Assembly (NCBI GenBank): GCA_905221605.1
Contig: CAJNDS010002210.1
Location: 299,501-363,500, forward strand
Source of the DNA: Symbiodinium natans
Lineage: Eukaryota; Sar; Dinophyceae; Suessiales; Symbiodiniaceae
Length of the DNA: 64,000 bases
Direction of reading: 5' to 3'
Each line of letters begins with the position of its first letter. The stretch's first letter is position 1. Below, in pieces: positions 9,528 to 21,149 of this stretch. The position numbers were made by a program, and so were the translations under genes. A model generated the notes under the pieces. It did not search any database, was not told where the DNA came from, and saw only the letters and a program-made list of their open reading frames with translations.

Positions 9528-11595
9528 TTAGTTAAATTTTTGTGCGGTCAGGGCGGTTGTGTTGTCGTGCGAAAGCACTTGGGCAGCACCGAAGGATGAC
9601 AGGTCGTTGCTACTCGCTGAAGGCCCTCGGTGGTGAGTGCAAAACTTCCATAAAATCCATAGTGGCTGTGCCGGAATTCATGGTGTTTGGGTGGTGCGAC
9701 GTGGACGCAGCAACGATGTGGCAGTTGCTTCAGTAGGCCACTTGCCGCAAGCCCCCTCCCTCCCCCGCCCAATCGTGGCCTTCAATGTACCCTTTACAGT
9801 GAACTTTACAGCCTCAACCGGGGAATGGGTCTTGGGAGACTCAGCAGGTTTCTTTATGCAAAGCGCCTCAAAGGCCAAAGATCAAGCGCGGGAAATCATC
9901 ATTCCACAGCGGTCCACGGTCAACTTGCCGATGGCGCATGCGTTTCAACCAACCACATCTCGTGTTCGTTGAGGCATCAAGACGACATTCCAGACGTGCG
10001 TGAGCTTCCCGAAACATGGTTCTGACCGTAGCATGCAGGTCTCTGCGGCTCATAGGCCGGCTTGTATCGGTCAAAACTGTTGGTGGCCATCGTGCTGGCG
10101 AGCGACAGGGTTTCCGATCCAACGCCTACTTTGCGCTGGTCGCCGAGCTTCTGGAATGCAGACTTGTTGAGAACATTCCAACTTCATCCGGTGGCAATGC
10201 GTGTGTCACATGTGCCGGTTGTGTCAACATTCTATATAAAAAAAATGGCGTTTTGACCACGCGCATCGAGCAGCCGACGAGGCAACCGACGGAAAAACAC
10301 CACTGAAGGCAACAGGACGTGGCGACAAACGCGGCACACAGCGAATCCGAGGCAGTTGGTGCTGCGTCGCTAGCTTCTGAACACGTACACGTTCATCCCG
10401 ACGAATATCGGCCGTAGAGCCTGCTGCAAACCGGAGCATCCATCGGATGGTAACTTCAGCAGCTTTGGTAAGATGTGGCAGCAGATCATGCGAGCCTGTG
10501 AAGTACAAAACATACAAAAGCAATTTGGGCGTGGTTGTGTACGTCGAGCGTTGGCACTGAATGGTGACCCGTGTGCGTTGCTTACACCTTTAAGATCACC
10601 TCTTCAGACTCTTGCCAATAGAGAAGCACTAGAGGGCAACCGGGCGAAATTTGGCGGCTAAAGCCAGCCGCGCAGGCCACCGCAAAGCACTTGTCCCCCA
10701 ATCAGTTTGTCGCATGGTGTTTTGGCAGCGTGCATTGCGTGAGCGGGCGCTTCTTCCGGCCCCGCACTTGCAAAATTACTGTGCGCGAAGCTTGTCGAAC
10801 GGGCGAGCGTTGTTAAAGTCGTCGGTGCTCATGCCGAGGTGCTGTGGCCGGTCACGGCACCGGTTCCTGTAGATGCCCCATGTGCTGCTGACTGGCCGCG
10901 AAGCTTCGCGCAGTAAGGGCGCGCCGTGTAGTTGCGTGTCATGCCATTGATAATTGCCGTTTCATTCCGGTGCGCAACAGCTCCCGGCAGGAAACGCAAC
11001 CTTGAAAGGTACAGGAGAAACCCAGTTGCGTGTTGCCTCCTCGCTTTTTTCGAGGTTTTGGTCCAGCCATCCTCAACGCAATGTGTGTTTCCGGCTCTTG
11101 GTCCGGCTCTGTTGACTTTGTGACTGCATGTCTCTGGTTGTGCACAATGTGCCTCCATCATCAGTTCCGTGTTTTTTTTGATGTGATAGTGAAACCAGCA
11201 CTTGTGTCAGAGGTGCCATGTTAGCCCAAAGCCAATGACTGGGTCCGTGCTAGCCGGTAGGGGTTGGCCACCTCCGCGCCAAAACCGCCAACGAACGGGA
11301 AGCTCCGGGTCTTTTCGCTGGCAGCTCGCACGCTGGCATAAACGCCATCAGCTGCTACGGTTTCGAACGTCCGACATGTTCGTGCCGTGGACCATCGAAC
11401 ACCTGCTGTCGGCATGACATCTCCATGCCATGCTCCGAGAACTCAGAGTATTCACATGCCGTCGGTGATGTGGGCAGGAAACAAGAATATACACCGCCTC
11501 CAAACCTAGCTTCTCGAGCAACGCGACGCGAAGCGATACGAAACGATGCGAAGGCATGCGACACGATGCGCACGATGGGTTGCGCAGGCGTAAAC
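9528..11595. other. No recognisable gene or repeat
   Basis: About 2 kb of GC-balanced sequence with only short ORFs that overlap on both strands. No motif, array or RNA gene was recognised. Confidence 0.45.
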
Positions 11596-11690
11596 AAATC
11601 ACGGCTCCAGAACTTGAAAAAGCATCCATGCACCGATGCTGTCGCAAAGATGTTCCTGACTTCCTCAGCCGCCTGGAAAAACGCATGCAG
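11596..11690 (+). repeat. Segmental repeat R1, copy 1
   Basis: The block starts AAATCACGGCTCCAGAACTTG and contains TGTTCCTGACT and CTCAGCCGCCTGGA. It recurs at 12327-12486 and inverted at 14246-14426. Confidence 0.65.
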
Positions 11691-11899
11691 CACGCTCAGG
11701 GCACAGCTCGCTGGACGCTCGCTGGCACAAGCCAAACTCGGAGGCCACATTTGGCAAGGCCTCGGTTTTTTTTGGCAACTGGCCAAAAACGCTTGTGTGC
11801 AGACGCGGATGTGTTTGCCATCGCAAATAAAGGGACAGGGACTCCGCTCAGCGGCGCTGATCTAACCCGCACGCGGTTGACCGCAAGGGGCCTCAGCGG

Positions 11900-12031
11900 T
11901 GGCGGCGAAAGTGCAGACGACGCTACACGCGTTTGGCCAAGATGCTCCAAACGCTGTCGCTGCAACGCCACGGCGCACGCTGTGGTGGCAAAGCCGAAGC
12001 TGGACAAAATGCAGCGCTTGCTTGGCCGCCG
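11900..12031 (+). repeat. Segmental repeat R2, copy 1
   Basis: The block is GGCGGCGAAAGTGCAGACGA, then a CTACACGCGTTTGGCCA word and an AAGCTGGACAAAATG word. It recurs at 12681-12803 and, inverted and shortened, at 14039-14113. Confidence 0.65.
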
Positions 12032-12326
12032 CACGATTTGAGTCAGGTTGACAACCAACGCATTGTTCGAGCTAGGCATACGGCTGTTGCGCATGCGGGC
12101 ACCGAAAGTGAGGCTTTCTACTGGCTGAAAGCAAAATTTTTAGGCACGAACAGTTGTTCGGGCCTGCTGTTCGCTCACACCGCCACAGACGATAAGATGC
12201 CTGTCGGGAAACCGTCAGATCGCCGCAACTCGGAATCCCACCTGCCTCATCTTGCTGCACGGGGCACGCGGGGCGAAGCGATGCAAAACCATGCGACACA
12301 GTGCGCGGGGTGGGAGGCGTGGGCAC

Positions 12327-12486
12327 AAATCACGGCTCCAGAACTTGAAAAACCTCCAGACATCGATATCATCGATGCTGTCGCACTCACGAAGACAGCG
12401 AGGCCGATGTTCCTGACTCCCCTCAGCCGCCTGGACAAGCGCGCCAACAGCATGTTGCTGCCCTTTGAGGGAACAGCTCATGAAAG
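12327..12486 (+). repeat. Segmental repeat R1, copy 2
   Basis: A longer R1 copy that runs on into GGAACAGCTCATGAAAGC. The inverted copy at 14246-14426 shares this longer form. Confidence 0.65.
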
Positions 12487-12680
12487 CCAGCACAATCGAG
12501 GCAACATTTGGCAATGCCTCGGTTTCGTGGCAATTGGCCCTACACATTCGTGTGCAGATGCGGATGCGGTTGCCATCGCAGGTTACATGTCTGGGACTCC
12601 ATGGTCACAAGCGCCGACCTAGGACGCGTGCGGCCGAACGCAACGGGCTTCAGCGGAGCCGGGGACCCCGCCAAGGTGGT

Positions 12681-12803
12681 TGCGGCGAAAGTGCAGACGA
12701 CGCTACACGCGTTTGGCCACGATGCCCCAAGCGGTGCCGCTGCAACGCCACGCGCTGTGGTGGCGAAGCCGAAGCTGGACAATATGTAGCGTGCCTTGCC
12801 GCC
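12681..12803 (+). repeat. Segmental repeat R2, copy 2
   Basis: Contains GCGGCGAAAGTGCAGACGAC and the AAGCCGAAGCTGGACAA word, as in copy 1. The order R1-R2 is disturbed compared with copy 1. Confidence 0.65.
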
Positions 12804-13796
12804 GTCCATGTTTTTTTGACACTCAGAATTTTAGTAAAATTTTGCTGTGTGATGGGGATTCATGATGTAAGCAATTGCAGGCTGCACTGCCGATGGCATG
12901 TGGCACAAGAGGCTTCAGAGGAGCCGGGATCCTGGCAAAGTTGGTGGCGAGCTTGGTGGCGCAAACGGCTGCCGCTGCAACGATACGGCGCGAGCTGTGG
13001 CAAAGCCATGATTCGGCCGGGTAGCCTCGTCGAAAACATGGGCGAAGGCACGTGCTAGCACCCGAGCAACCTGCGGAAGATGTCTGCTGTAGCTATTCCC
13101 CGCACGCCCCCTCCCGGCTTACGCAAGGCCGTCAGCCTTGACAGGGAGAGGGCTTCAACAGTTTTTTGGTTTCACGTTTCTGTGCCTGTCGCCACGGGGT
13201 CCTCGGCGACTGTGCCAGCCGCCACTACAGCCGAAGTCGACAAACACCGTGCCGGCCGCCGCGACAAACGAAGTGGCCGCGTGCCAGTCCCCGCGGCATC
13301 AGCGAGATCCAGTTCGCGGTCCCGATGAGCCGCCTTTGTCGCGGCTGGCCAGGCTCGCCCCACCGATAGAGCCATGATCCATGCACTTCCTCGTGTGACA
13401 GATCGCCGCGTTGCGACGAGCCCACGCTGCCACCGCCGCGCTGCGCATAGCCGGGGCCCGCCAACGCACCCTCAAGAGGTCGCGCAGGGCATGAGGCCTG
13501 CAGTGGCCGAGCGCGTTCACCAGGCTAAGATCGTAAAGCACACGTGGGTGGGCGTCGGCCGCGAAGCGGTATGGCGGGATAGGTCGGGCCACAGCAGCGG
13601 TTGACGCGCGTTTTTTTGCGGCAGCCGATTGCGGATCAACGTTCTGCTCCAGGATCAGGCCTGCCGAACGCGAAAACAACCAACGAGATCAGAGTCTGGC
13701 AGCATGTCTGCAACCGGGCATTGCCTGCCCGCTCCTTTTCGGTTTCGTGAGTGCAACATCGTCGTATTGCAAGCTTCCATTCAAGCTCGTGGTTGT
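12804..13796. other. No recognisable gene
   Basis: GC-rich stretch with overlapping short ORFs on both strands and no recognisable motif. Confidence 0.45.
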
Positions 13797-14052
13797 GGAG
13801 ATTTAATTACGGTCAAAGCGGAGTTTGTTCATCGTCCCCAGCAGGTCGGTGGGATTCCGAGCGCTGCGATCTGATGGATTCCCGACACGCGTCGTATCGG
13901 CTGCAAAGGCGTAAGCGAACGCGTTGCGTTGGTTTTCAAACCGACTCAAATCGTGTGAACTGTCTGCTCCATGAACATCCATCACAAAGCAAGATTCACA
14001 AATTCCACAAAACGTGGACGGCGAGAATAATCGGTACAGTTTGTCCAGCTTC
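13797..14052 (+). repeat. Segmental repeats R4 (13797-13893) and R3 (13937-14052)
   Basis: R4 contains GGAGATTTAATTAC and GGTGGGATTCCGAG. R3 contains CGACTCAAATCGTGTGAA and CATCACAAAGCAAGATTC. Both recur in the same order near 14738-14838 and 14941-15055, about 1 kb further on. A short inverted R4 piece lies at about 12190-12243. Confidence 0.65.
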
Positions 14053-14426
14053 ACGTGGGCTGCTGCATATTGCAGCGCATCGCGTGTAGCGTCGTCTGCA
14101 TTTTCGCCGCCAACCTTGGGCAACCGCATCCGCATCTGCACACGAATGTTTCTGGCCAGTTGCCACGAAACCGAGGCCTTGCCAAATGTTGCCTCTCGAC
14201 TGTTGCGCCAGCCGTATGCCACCATCGGCAGTGCAGCCTGCAGTTGCTTTCATGAGCTGTTCCCTCAAGGGGCAGCAACATGCTGTTGCGCTCTTGTCCA
14301 GGCGGCTGAGGGAAGTCAGGAACATCTCTGCCTCTCATCTGGCCGCGCCGGCCGGCCTCGCTGTCAGCCCGTGCGTGCGACAGTTTTGGAGGAAAATTGT
14401 TCAAGTTCTGAAGCCGTGACTTGTTT
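14039..14426 (-). repeat. Inverted copies of R2 (14039-14113) and R1 (14246-14426)
   Basis: Reverse-complement copies of the blocks seen at 11.6-12.8 kb. Together with the direct copies they make a large, imperfect palindromic arrangement across 11.6-14.4 kb. Confidence 0.65.
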
Positions 14427-14737
14427 TTCACCCCGTGTCGCATGATTCGCATCGTTTCGCGTCACGTGCCTTCACCTGGATGGGCTGGGGCGCCATGCAC
14501 AGGTTCCGGTCTCGGGCAGCCGTAGTTGATGAGGTCGACCCCGAGGCGGAGCCGGCCAGGCCCGCTGCAACTCCGCCGATGATGCAAGCCGTGCTGAACA
14601 TGCACACATGTCACGACAATGACAAGGACAAGGTCATGGTGTGATGCATTGCGATGCTGACACCGGGATCGCCGCCGCTTGTCACTACACCTCTATGCAT
14701 GCTATGTGTCCTTCGATTTAGCACGCATTGTTGCGGA

Positions 14738-15055
14738 GATTTAGTTACTACAATGCCAACAACAAAGTTTGTTTACCGACCCCAGCTAGGATGGTGGGAT
14801 TCCGAGCTGCTGTGATCTGACGGTTTCCCGACAAGCGTGCGAACGCCTACTGCCCGAACACCTGTTCGTGCCAAGAAGATTTGCTGAACCCTCATTCATG
14901 CGCAACGGCAGTACGCCTAGCTCGACCAATGCGTTGGTTTGCAACCCGACTCAAATCGTGTGAATGGTCTGCTCCATCCATCACAAAGCAAGATTCGCAA
15001 GTTCCACAACACGTGGACGCCTGCCAAACAAGCGCTACATTTTGTCCAGCTTCGG
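14738..15055 (+). repeat. Segmental repeats R4 and R3, second copies
   Basis: The second pair ends directly at the reverse transcriptase remnant (from about 15055), so R3/R4 may be part of the sequence into which that fragment inserted. Confidence 0.6.
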
Positions 15056-15576
15056 CTTTGCTTGGCCAGCACGACGCGCTGGCGGCGGCAGCACGACAGC
15101 TAGAAGCAGGGGAATTCTTGGCAGCTTTCCTGGACTACATTTACGTCGTCACTGCCACCGCCACCATCGAGCGCGAGGCCGGGGTCGCTGCAAACCTTGG
15201 CAAAACGCGTGTGTATCATGCCCGTGGCAGCTCTGCGCCGCCAGGCATGCACGAGCTCGGGGAGGACATGTGGTGCGGCGACAAGCCCCCCGCACAACAC
15301 GGGTTCGTTGCTTTGGGAGTGCCCGTCGGCCACCCGGAATTCATTCGGTCATGCGCCAGTGGCCGCCTCGAAGAGGAGCGCTGCCTGCTGCTCCAATTGC
15401 CTGAGCTCCCGGACCTGCAGTGTGCCTGCGCTCAGCACCTGCTGCGCACGGTTCCCCCGGCCGCGATAGCCGAGTGCGCACGTGCGCATGACGATGCGGT
15501 CAGGCAGACGACGCAAGACATGCTGGGCGGCCAAGCGGCTGATGCTGAGGCTCTTGCCGGGGACTTGGACTTTTGA
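15055..15576 (+). pseudogene. 5'-truncated LINE-type reverse transcriptase remnant
   Basis: The frame reads ALLGQHDALAAAARQLEAGE, then FLDYIYVV, NLGKTRVYH, APPGMHELGED, GDKPPAQHGFVALGVPVGHP and RAHDDAVRQT. This order matches the RT domain and downstream region of non-LTR retrotransposons typical of dinoflagellates, where the block corresponding to FLDY is usually FLDD (the catalytic Asp pair). Here the second Asp is Tyr, and everything upstream of RT is missing. Parts of the internal region also look deleted compared with the usual order. The open frame continues upstream to 14881, but that part is repeat R3 and not RT. Not expected to be active. Confidence 0.65.
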
Positions 15577-16480
15577 CGCGCGGGTGGAAAACAGGCGCGA
15601 GAAAAATAAAGTTGTAACACTGTTGTAACATGTTGTAACCCGGCTTTGGTGGGAAGTCACGGGGACAGTGGCGCCGACCGACGAAAGTTGAAACGCATGC
15701 AGCGCATGGAAGCGTGAGCGAGCCTGAGAAAGATATACTATTCAACGATGCATGCCATGCGCAGTCACGAAATCCATGTGGGCTAGTCTCCCCCTTGCAA
15801 CCCATAATGATTATGGTTGATGCCACCTTGTTGCACACGTGCTGTGGCTGAGTTCACCACCTACAGAATGTTCCGTCGTGTTTCGAACTTGCAAAATCTT
15901 GAGTTTTGCATTTGTGATGCCGTCGCAAGCGGGTGCAAAATGTGTGTGTCTTTGCAGCTCCACACTCGTAAGCACACTATAATTCCATTGGTTAGTATGT
16001 TTTGTGGCTCCACAGCGCAACTTCCCCAACTTCCCCAGTGCATCGTCGCGGGAAGGCAGGCCGTCGTGGGTAGACAGGACACAGTCGTGTGGAGTGACCG
16101 CCGCAACCACAAACCTCGCACCTGAGCTTGCTGTACAGCTCGTCCAGTGGCAGGTGAGAGCACAATGAAAAGGGACGCCAGCTCAGCCGGTTCGGGTGTA
16201 TGCATTGCAGCACGTGCTAAGCTGCCTTGTTCTGTGCGAATCCGCATGGGTGCTACCATTGAGGAAGGTGCGGAGCAGACGAATGGCAACGCCACGGGCT
16301 CCAAAGCCAAGAAGGTTCCACCAGTCCGCCTCGAATTCCAGGGGTGCTCAATAATCATGTGCAGACCTGCACAATGAAGCCTTACATCCATGACGCGTAT
16401 GACGCGGTGTGGAGTCCATCCTAAACCTTCAGCCCTAACCCTTACAGCGTAAACCGCCATAAATAGCCTAAACCTGAAAC
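15577..16480. other. No recognisable gene; GTTGTAACA-type tail after the RT remnant
   Basis: 15605-15645 has a short reiterated GTTGTAACA motif that could be the 3' tail of the LINE remnant. The rest has no recognisable gene. An open frame on the minus strand (16508-15861) has no known motif. Confidence 0.4.
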
Positions 16481-16489
16481 CCGGACCCG

Positions 16490-17220
16490 AAACCCTAAAC
16501 CCATTCAACTTTCCTTCTCGAGCAAAATACGCTGTTGCAGCTGCGCCCCCCCTTGGTTCTACCCTTGGTTCTACTTGTAGACCCTCAAGCCCTAAGCCCC
16601 AAACCCCCCCAAAAAATGGATTCTACAAGCTTGACCGTGTGTTCCTCTGCAGATCATCCGAAGCCTTGCGTTGCGTTACCCCCCTAAGCTTTAAACCCTA
16701 AACCTAAACCCTCAAAGTTGTATGTGCGCGGCACGAAGCCCCGGTATGTGGTATCATCCTGAATTTCCCAAGTTGTGGCCTACCAACAGCAGCTTCAAAA
16801 ACCAAGTGTAAGTAAATTGATAGAAAACGTCCCGGCAGGTCAAATGATCAGTCCTAAACTTTGTATTCGCGAGGCCCCAGGAAGGCTTCCCCCCCTGTTC
16901 CCCCCCTCTCTCCCTCTTTAAAGTGTGAACCTAGGTTCCAAAATCGGTCAAAACGTTATTGGGACCCGCTACAATCTCTATAAACCCCAAACCCTAAACC
17001 CTAAACCCTGCAGCAGAAACCCTAAACCCTACACTTTCGATGATGTGCTGGTTCATGAAATAGCGCCGAGTTAACCCTAAACCCTAAACCCAAAAACCAC
17101 GAAACCCCAAACCTTAAACAAAAAAAAGCCCGAAACCACGAAACCTTCAGGCCAAGTCCGGGCCGTCATTGGGAGCTCGTTGCCAAGCTTCTGTTGTTCC
17201 GGCCATTGTGTCTTGATGGG
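16490..17220. repeat. Start of the telomere-like repeat region, CCCTAAA words between unique islands
   Basis: Short, degenerate CCCTAAA arrays (for example 16980-17035 and 17070-17115) lie between unique islands. The island at 17140-17215 begins after TTCAG and could be an exon, but no protein was recognised. Confidence 0.6.
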
Positions 17221-17312
17221 TTTAGGGGTTTAGGGGTTTAGGGGTTAGGGGTTTAGGGGTTTAGGGGTTTAGGGGTTTAGGGGTTTAGGGGTTTAGGGGT
17301 TTTAGGGGTTTT
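17218..17312 (+). repeat. Variant array (TTTAGGGG)n
   Basis: About twelve 8-bp units with one extra G compared with TTTAGGG, homogeneous over nearly 95 bp and then decaying into TTTAGGTG and TTTAGGG. Confidence 0.85.
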
Positions 17313-17533
17313 AGGTGTTTAGGGTTTAGGGGTCATAGAGTTTGTACGAGTATAGGGTTGTTTACAGGATTTGGGTTTGTAGGGTTTATAGGATTTTGGG
17401 ATTTAGCATTTATAGGGTGCATATGGTTTTTCGTGTGTATAGGGTTTAGATGGTTTGCAGGAGGGTTTCATGGCTGCGCAAAGCGCCTTTGTTCAGTTGG
17501 GAGTTGACATCACAAGCGACCACGCGAACCTTC

Positions 17534-17732
17534 AACCCTAAACCCTAAGCCCTAAACCCTAAACCCTAAACCCTAAACCCTAAACCCTACACCCTAAACC
17601 CTAAACCCTAAACCCTAAACCCTAAACCTTAAACCCTAAACCCTAAACCCTAAACCCCGCTTTGCTGTGGCTAGTCGGGTGCCAAAAAAAACCCTAAACC
17701 CTAAACCCTAAACCCTACTAAACCCTAAGCCC
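17534..17732 (-). repeat. CCCTAAA array with a short interruption
   Basis: About 24 units on the C-rich strand, interrupted near 17660-17690 by a GCTAGTCGGGTGCCAAAAAA sequence that recurs next to other arrays. Confidence 0.85.
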
Positions 17733-18376
17733 TAGTCAGCGTTGAGGGGGACTGGCGACACTGGTGGAGGTTGATGCATTCGCTAGCTCCTTCTTGCCTG
17801 CAAACCACACGGACGTCCATGGGCTTCGGCTCCCAAAATATTGAGCACTGCCCTCACCCTGCCTTGGATTTAGCTGCAGTCTGGGGTTTTGGGGCCTAAG
17901 TTCCTACACAGCCCGCAGTTCCGGCTGCCACAGGTCTGAGAACCGAAGTCCTCAAGGGGCACGTGTAGTTCCAAGCGTTGCATGTTTGACCGCCCTGACC
18001 TTGAATGCTTGATCATGTCTCTCCTTGTCAACGAAGTGAGGTTAGGTGTGGCAGTGGCCCGGCTAAATCCTAAACCCCAGTCCCTAAACCCCAATCCCTA
18101 AACCCTGAACCCTGAATCCTGAGCCCTGACCCCTAAACCCCGAAATTTTGGAGCACAGCCCCTGAAACCTCCAAGCCCTAAGCCCGCAGCTGCCAAAAAG
18201 GGGACCCAGAGACTTCAAACCCGTATCCCTTGAATTGTAATAGGAGCTCGGATATGATTTAAGGCAGATTCCTGAATTAAGACGTTTTGGGAGTCACTGG
18301 GTTGCTCGGTCTTCAGTCTCGACCTCCGCGCCAGAGTCTCGTGCAGAGGCAGCGTGTCGAGCGCAACGGCTCTTAA
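17733..18376. other. Unique islands with exon-like ORFs, no recognised protein
   Basis: A possible exon on + (about 17750-17845) reads LVEVDAFASSFLPANHTDV before a stop. An island at 17470-17535 reads GFMAAQSAFVQLGVDITS. Open runs of this length are expected by chance, so these are only candidates. Confidence 0.25.
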
Positions 18377-18483
18377 CGCTAAACCCTAAACCCTAAACCC
18401 TAAACCCTAAACCCTAAACCCTAAACCTTAAACCCTAAACCCTAAACCCTGAACCCTAAACCCTAAACCCTAAACCATAAAGC
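18377..18483 (-). repeat. CCCTAAA array
   Basis: About 14 units with single-base variants (CCTTAAA, CCCTGAA). Confidence 0.85.
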
Positions 18484-20027
18484 CCGAAATTCCCAGCCAA
18501 CATTCAAGCCTTGTCGAAGAAACCGCGCATATTGCCAAGGCCCCTTGTGGCAGGCCAACATCACAGACCTACGTGACGGACGGAAAAGCAGTGGCTGGCC
18601 TCAGGACAATCCTTGATCTGCAACAAAACGCATGTCGCGGGGCTTTTTTGTGTTCTTTTGTGCAGTTCCTGCGATGTCATCTGGGCTTTCCCAAACGAGG
18701 GGTTTTGAGGGGTACTTTACCCTGAATAACCGTAATATACCCCCCAAACATAATGATCCTTACTATCGGAATCCCCCACCAAAAAGGTACCCCCCTATTT
18801 TCGGAGAGCCCAATCTGAGCAAGAGGCGGGCTTGGCAGGGATGTGGCAACATGCGGCCATGAACTATGATCGCCTGTGAGGCATCGGGCTGGGTGCAAAC
18901 ATCAGCACCCCCTTGAGCCTTAAACTCATGTTTTTGGGGTGTCCTGGCTGGTAGAGTGTAGGGGAGCCTTCCCCTGGGTGCTCGCGCTCGCGAGGCAGAA
19001 AATCCGCGATAGGACGGTGTGGTTGGTAGCTTCGACTGGCTCCTTTTGGGTCTGGGACCGGGAGGTGGCTAAATCTCCAGCTCCGCGCAAGCGAGGCCAA
19101 AGAACCTAGAGGATTAAACTTTGCTATTCCCATTTCAAGATGAAACCCAATCATTTTCGATATATGAGTGGTCGTTGTGGCACCGTCTTGCGCGTATGAT
19201 GAGTGGGTAAAGGCTCAACCGCGGCGTCTTCATTTAGCGCCAATGCACCAGCATCTGCAATTTTTCCACAAAGTGCCGACAAGTTTACGTGGACTCGCCT
19301 GGCCCAACTGCCGGCATCTTTTACGACCATTTCCTGCTGCATTTTCAGATGTCTCCACGCACATGCATGTGTGAGTGGTTTAGGCTTCAGGGTTTAGGGT
19401 TTTTTGGAGCAGCAAGCTGTGCAGACTTGAGCAGAAGACGTTGCGCAAGCATACGGCCACAAGTATGTGCAGGGGCATGGCCTCATCCTAAACCCCAAGC
19501 CCTACAAGCTTACCCTAAACCCTAAGCCGCAAACCCTACGAGTCCCTGCAAGGTGGCCTGAGTGTCAGCTAGGGTTTAGGGTTTAGGGTTTATAGGGTTT
19601 AGGGTTAAATGGCCCCGCCGAGAATGCTCAATCCGTCCGTCGCCCACGCTGAGGTGGTCATCTCGGAGGTGGTGGATGTGGAGGCTAAACGCCTTTTCCA
19701 TTTGTAAGATTAGGATTCAGGGTTTTGGGTTTAGGGTGGCATACTGTAGAGCCTGGGGTTCAAAAAAGAAAGAAAAAGGGTGGCATGTGGATCAGCAGAG
19801 AAATGTTCGTTAATCACAAGGGGGGGGGTGCCCTTGGATGTTTTGTTTTTGGGTTCAGGGGCTCTGGTGCTTTGGGGGGCTCAGTCGTTGTGGGCTTCGC
19901 CCCTTGGGGCGTGGCTGCGGAGGATATGGCGTAGGATATGGCGTAGGGCTGTGTGAGAAAGGTTCATTTTTGTGGTTGTTTTAGGGGCTTGGGATTCTCG
20001 TGGGGCTCAGCTTTCGCGTTTCTGGCT
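18484..20027. other. Unique islands and short TTTAGGG runs
   Basis: Contains short G-strand runs (19569-19603, 19700-19735) and islands with open frames, for example 19617-19706 (+), which reads MLNPSVAHAEVVISEVVDVE and could be an exon. No family was recognised. Confidence 0.35.
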
Positions 20028-20302
20028 GGATGTTCCCCTTTATGCTGAGAGTCCTTAGTAGGGATTCAGCCTGGAGCGCTGTCTTGGCGAGCCTGTGGAG
20101 GCCGATCCTGGAACACAGGGTTTAGGGTTTAGGGTTTAGGGCTTGGGGTTAGCTTGTTGATTTTGAGCGGTGTTGATTCAGTGCTGCAAGGGTTCCTTAA
20201 ACATGACAGTCGTTGCGATGGAAGACAGTCCTTATTAGGGATGATAATAGGTGGTACTAGAATCCCTATGCAGGGCTGGTAGCATAAGGGGGAGCATCCC
20301 AA
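20028..20302. mobile_element. MITE-like family 1, two partial copies
   Basis: 20028-20067 matches the left arm (GGATGTTCCCC...AGTCCTTAGTAGGG). 20224-20302 matches the inner left arm plus the full right arm (AGTCCTTATTAGGG ... GGGGGAGCATCCCA). See the fuller copies at 22555, 23434, 35434, 43336, 44592 and 46771. Confidence 0.55.
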
Positions 20303-20329
20303 GTTTCTGGTCCCCAGATCTTCCAAACC

Positions 20330-20410
20330 CCCTTAACTAAGGAATTCACCCTAATTCATAACAAGGATCCTTAGCATAAATTAGGGTCTATTCCTTAATT
20401 CAGGGTATTG
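20330..20410. repeat. Short palindromic element next to a telomere-like array
   Basis: TTAACTAAGGAATTCACCC is mirrored by AATTAGGGTCTATTCCTTAA, and the end GGTATTGG resembles the ends of the element at 42013-42179. It abuts the long array that starts at 20412. Confidence 0.5.
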
Positions 20411-20411
20411 G

Positions 20412-20664
20412 AAACCCTAAACCCTAAACCCTAAACCCTAAACCCTAAACCCTAAACCCTAAACCCTAAACCCTAAACCCTAAACCCTAAACCCTAAACC
20501 CTAAACCCTAAACCCTAAACCCTAAACCCTAAACCCTAAACCCTAAACACTAAAACCCTAAACCCTAAACCCTAAACCCTAAACCCTAAACCCTAAACCC
20601 TAAACCCTAAACCCTAAACCCTAAACCCTACACCCTAAACCCTAAACCCTAAACCCCAAACCCT
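20412..20664 (-). repeat. Long CCCTAAA array
   Basis: About 36 near-perfect 7-bp units, with a few variants such as CACTAAAA and CCCTACA. Confidence 0.92.
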
Positions 20665-20767
20665 CGAGTGCTTCCCATTCCCAGGACCCTGCTGCAGAAG
20701 CGGAAGAGTTAGCAGGGCGCCTCGACCGAAGCCGTGGGTGTGTGGAGCCCCAGCATCCCAAGCGAGC

Positions 20768-20907
20768 TTTAGGGTTTGGCTAGGGTTTAGGGTTTAGGGT
20801 TTAGGGTTTAGGGTTCAGGGTTTAGGGTTTAGGGTTTAGGGTTTAGGGTTTAGGGTTTAGGGTGTAGGGTGTTGGGTGTTGGGTGTAGGGTGTAGGGTGT
20901 AGGGTAG
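20768..20907 (+). repeat. TTTAGGG array grading into TGTAGGG/TGTTGGG
   Basis: About 12 canonical units are followed by variant units GTGTAGG and GTGTTGG, a local spread of a variant. Confidence 0.85.
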
Positions 20908-20969
20908 CACTGGAAGCCTGTGCTTGGGCAGTTTCTGGCAGCACCCACGGGAGTCCGGACGCAAAACGT

Positions 20970-21149
20970 GTTTAGGGTTTAGGGTTTAGAGTAGAGGTTT
21001 AGAGGTTTAGAGGTTTAGAGGTTTAGAGGTTTAGAGGTTTAGAGGTTTAGAGGTTTAGAGGCGTAGAGGTTTAGAGGTTTAGAGGTTTAGAGGTTTAGAG
21101 GTTTAGAGGTTTAGAGGTTTAGAGGTTTAGAGGTTTAGGGTTTAGGGGC
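20970..21149 (+). repeat. Variant array (TTTAGAGG)n
   Basis: Two canonical units, then about 19 nearly perfect 8-bp TTTAGAGG units (one GCGTAGAG), then canonical TTTAGGG again. Confidence 0.9.

Noticed and set aside
14881..15054. N-terminal extension of the RT ORF
   Set aside because: It is segmental repeat R3/R4, also present at 13.8-14.05 kb without RT.
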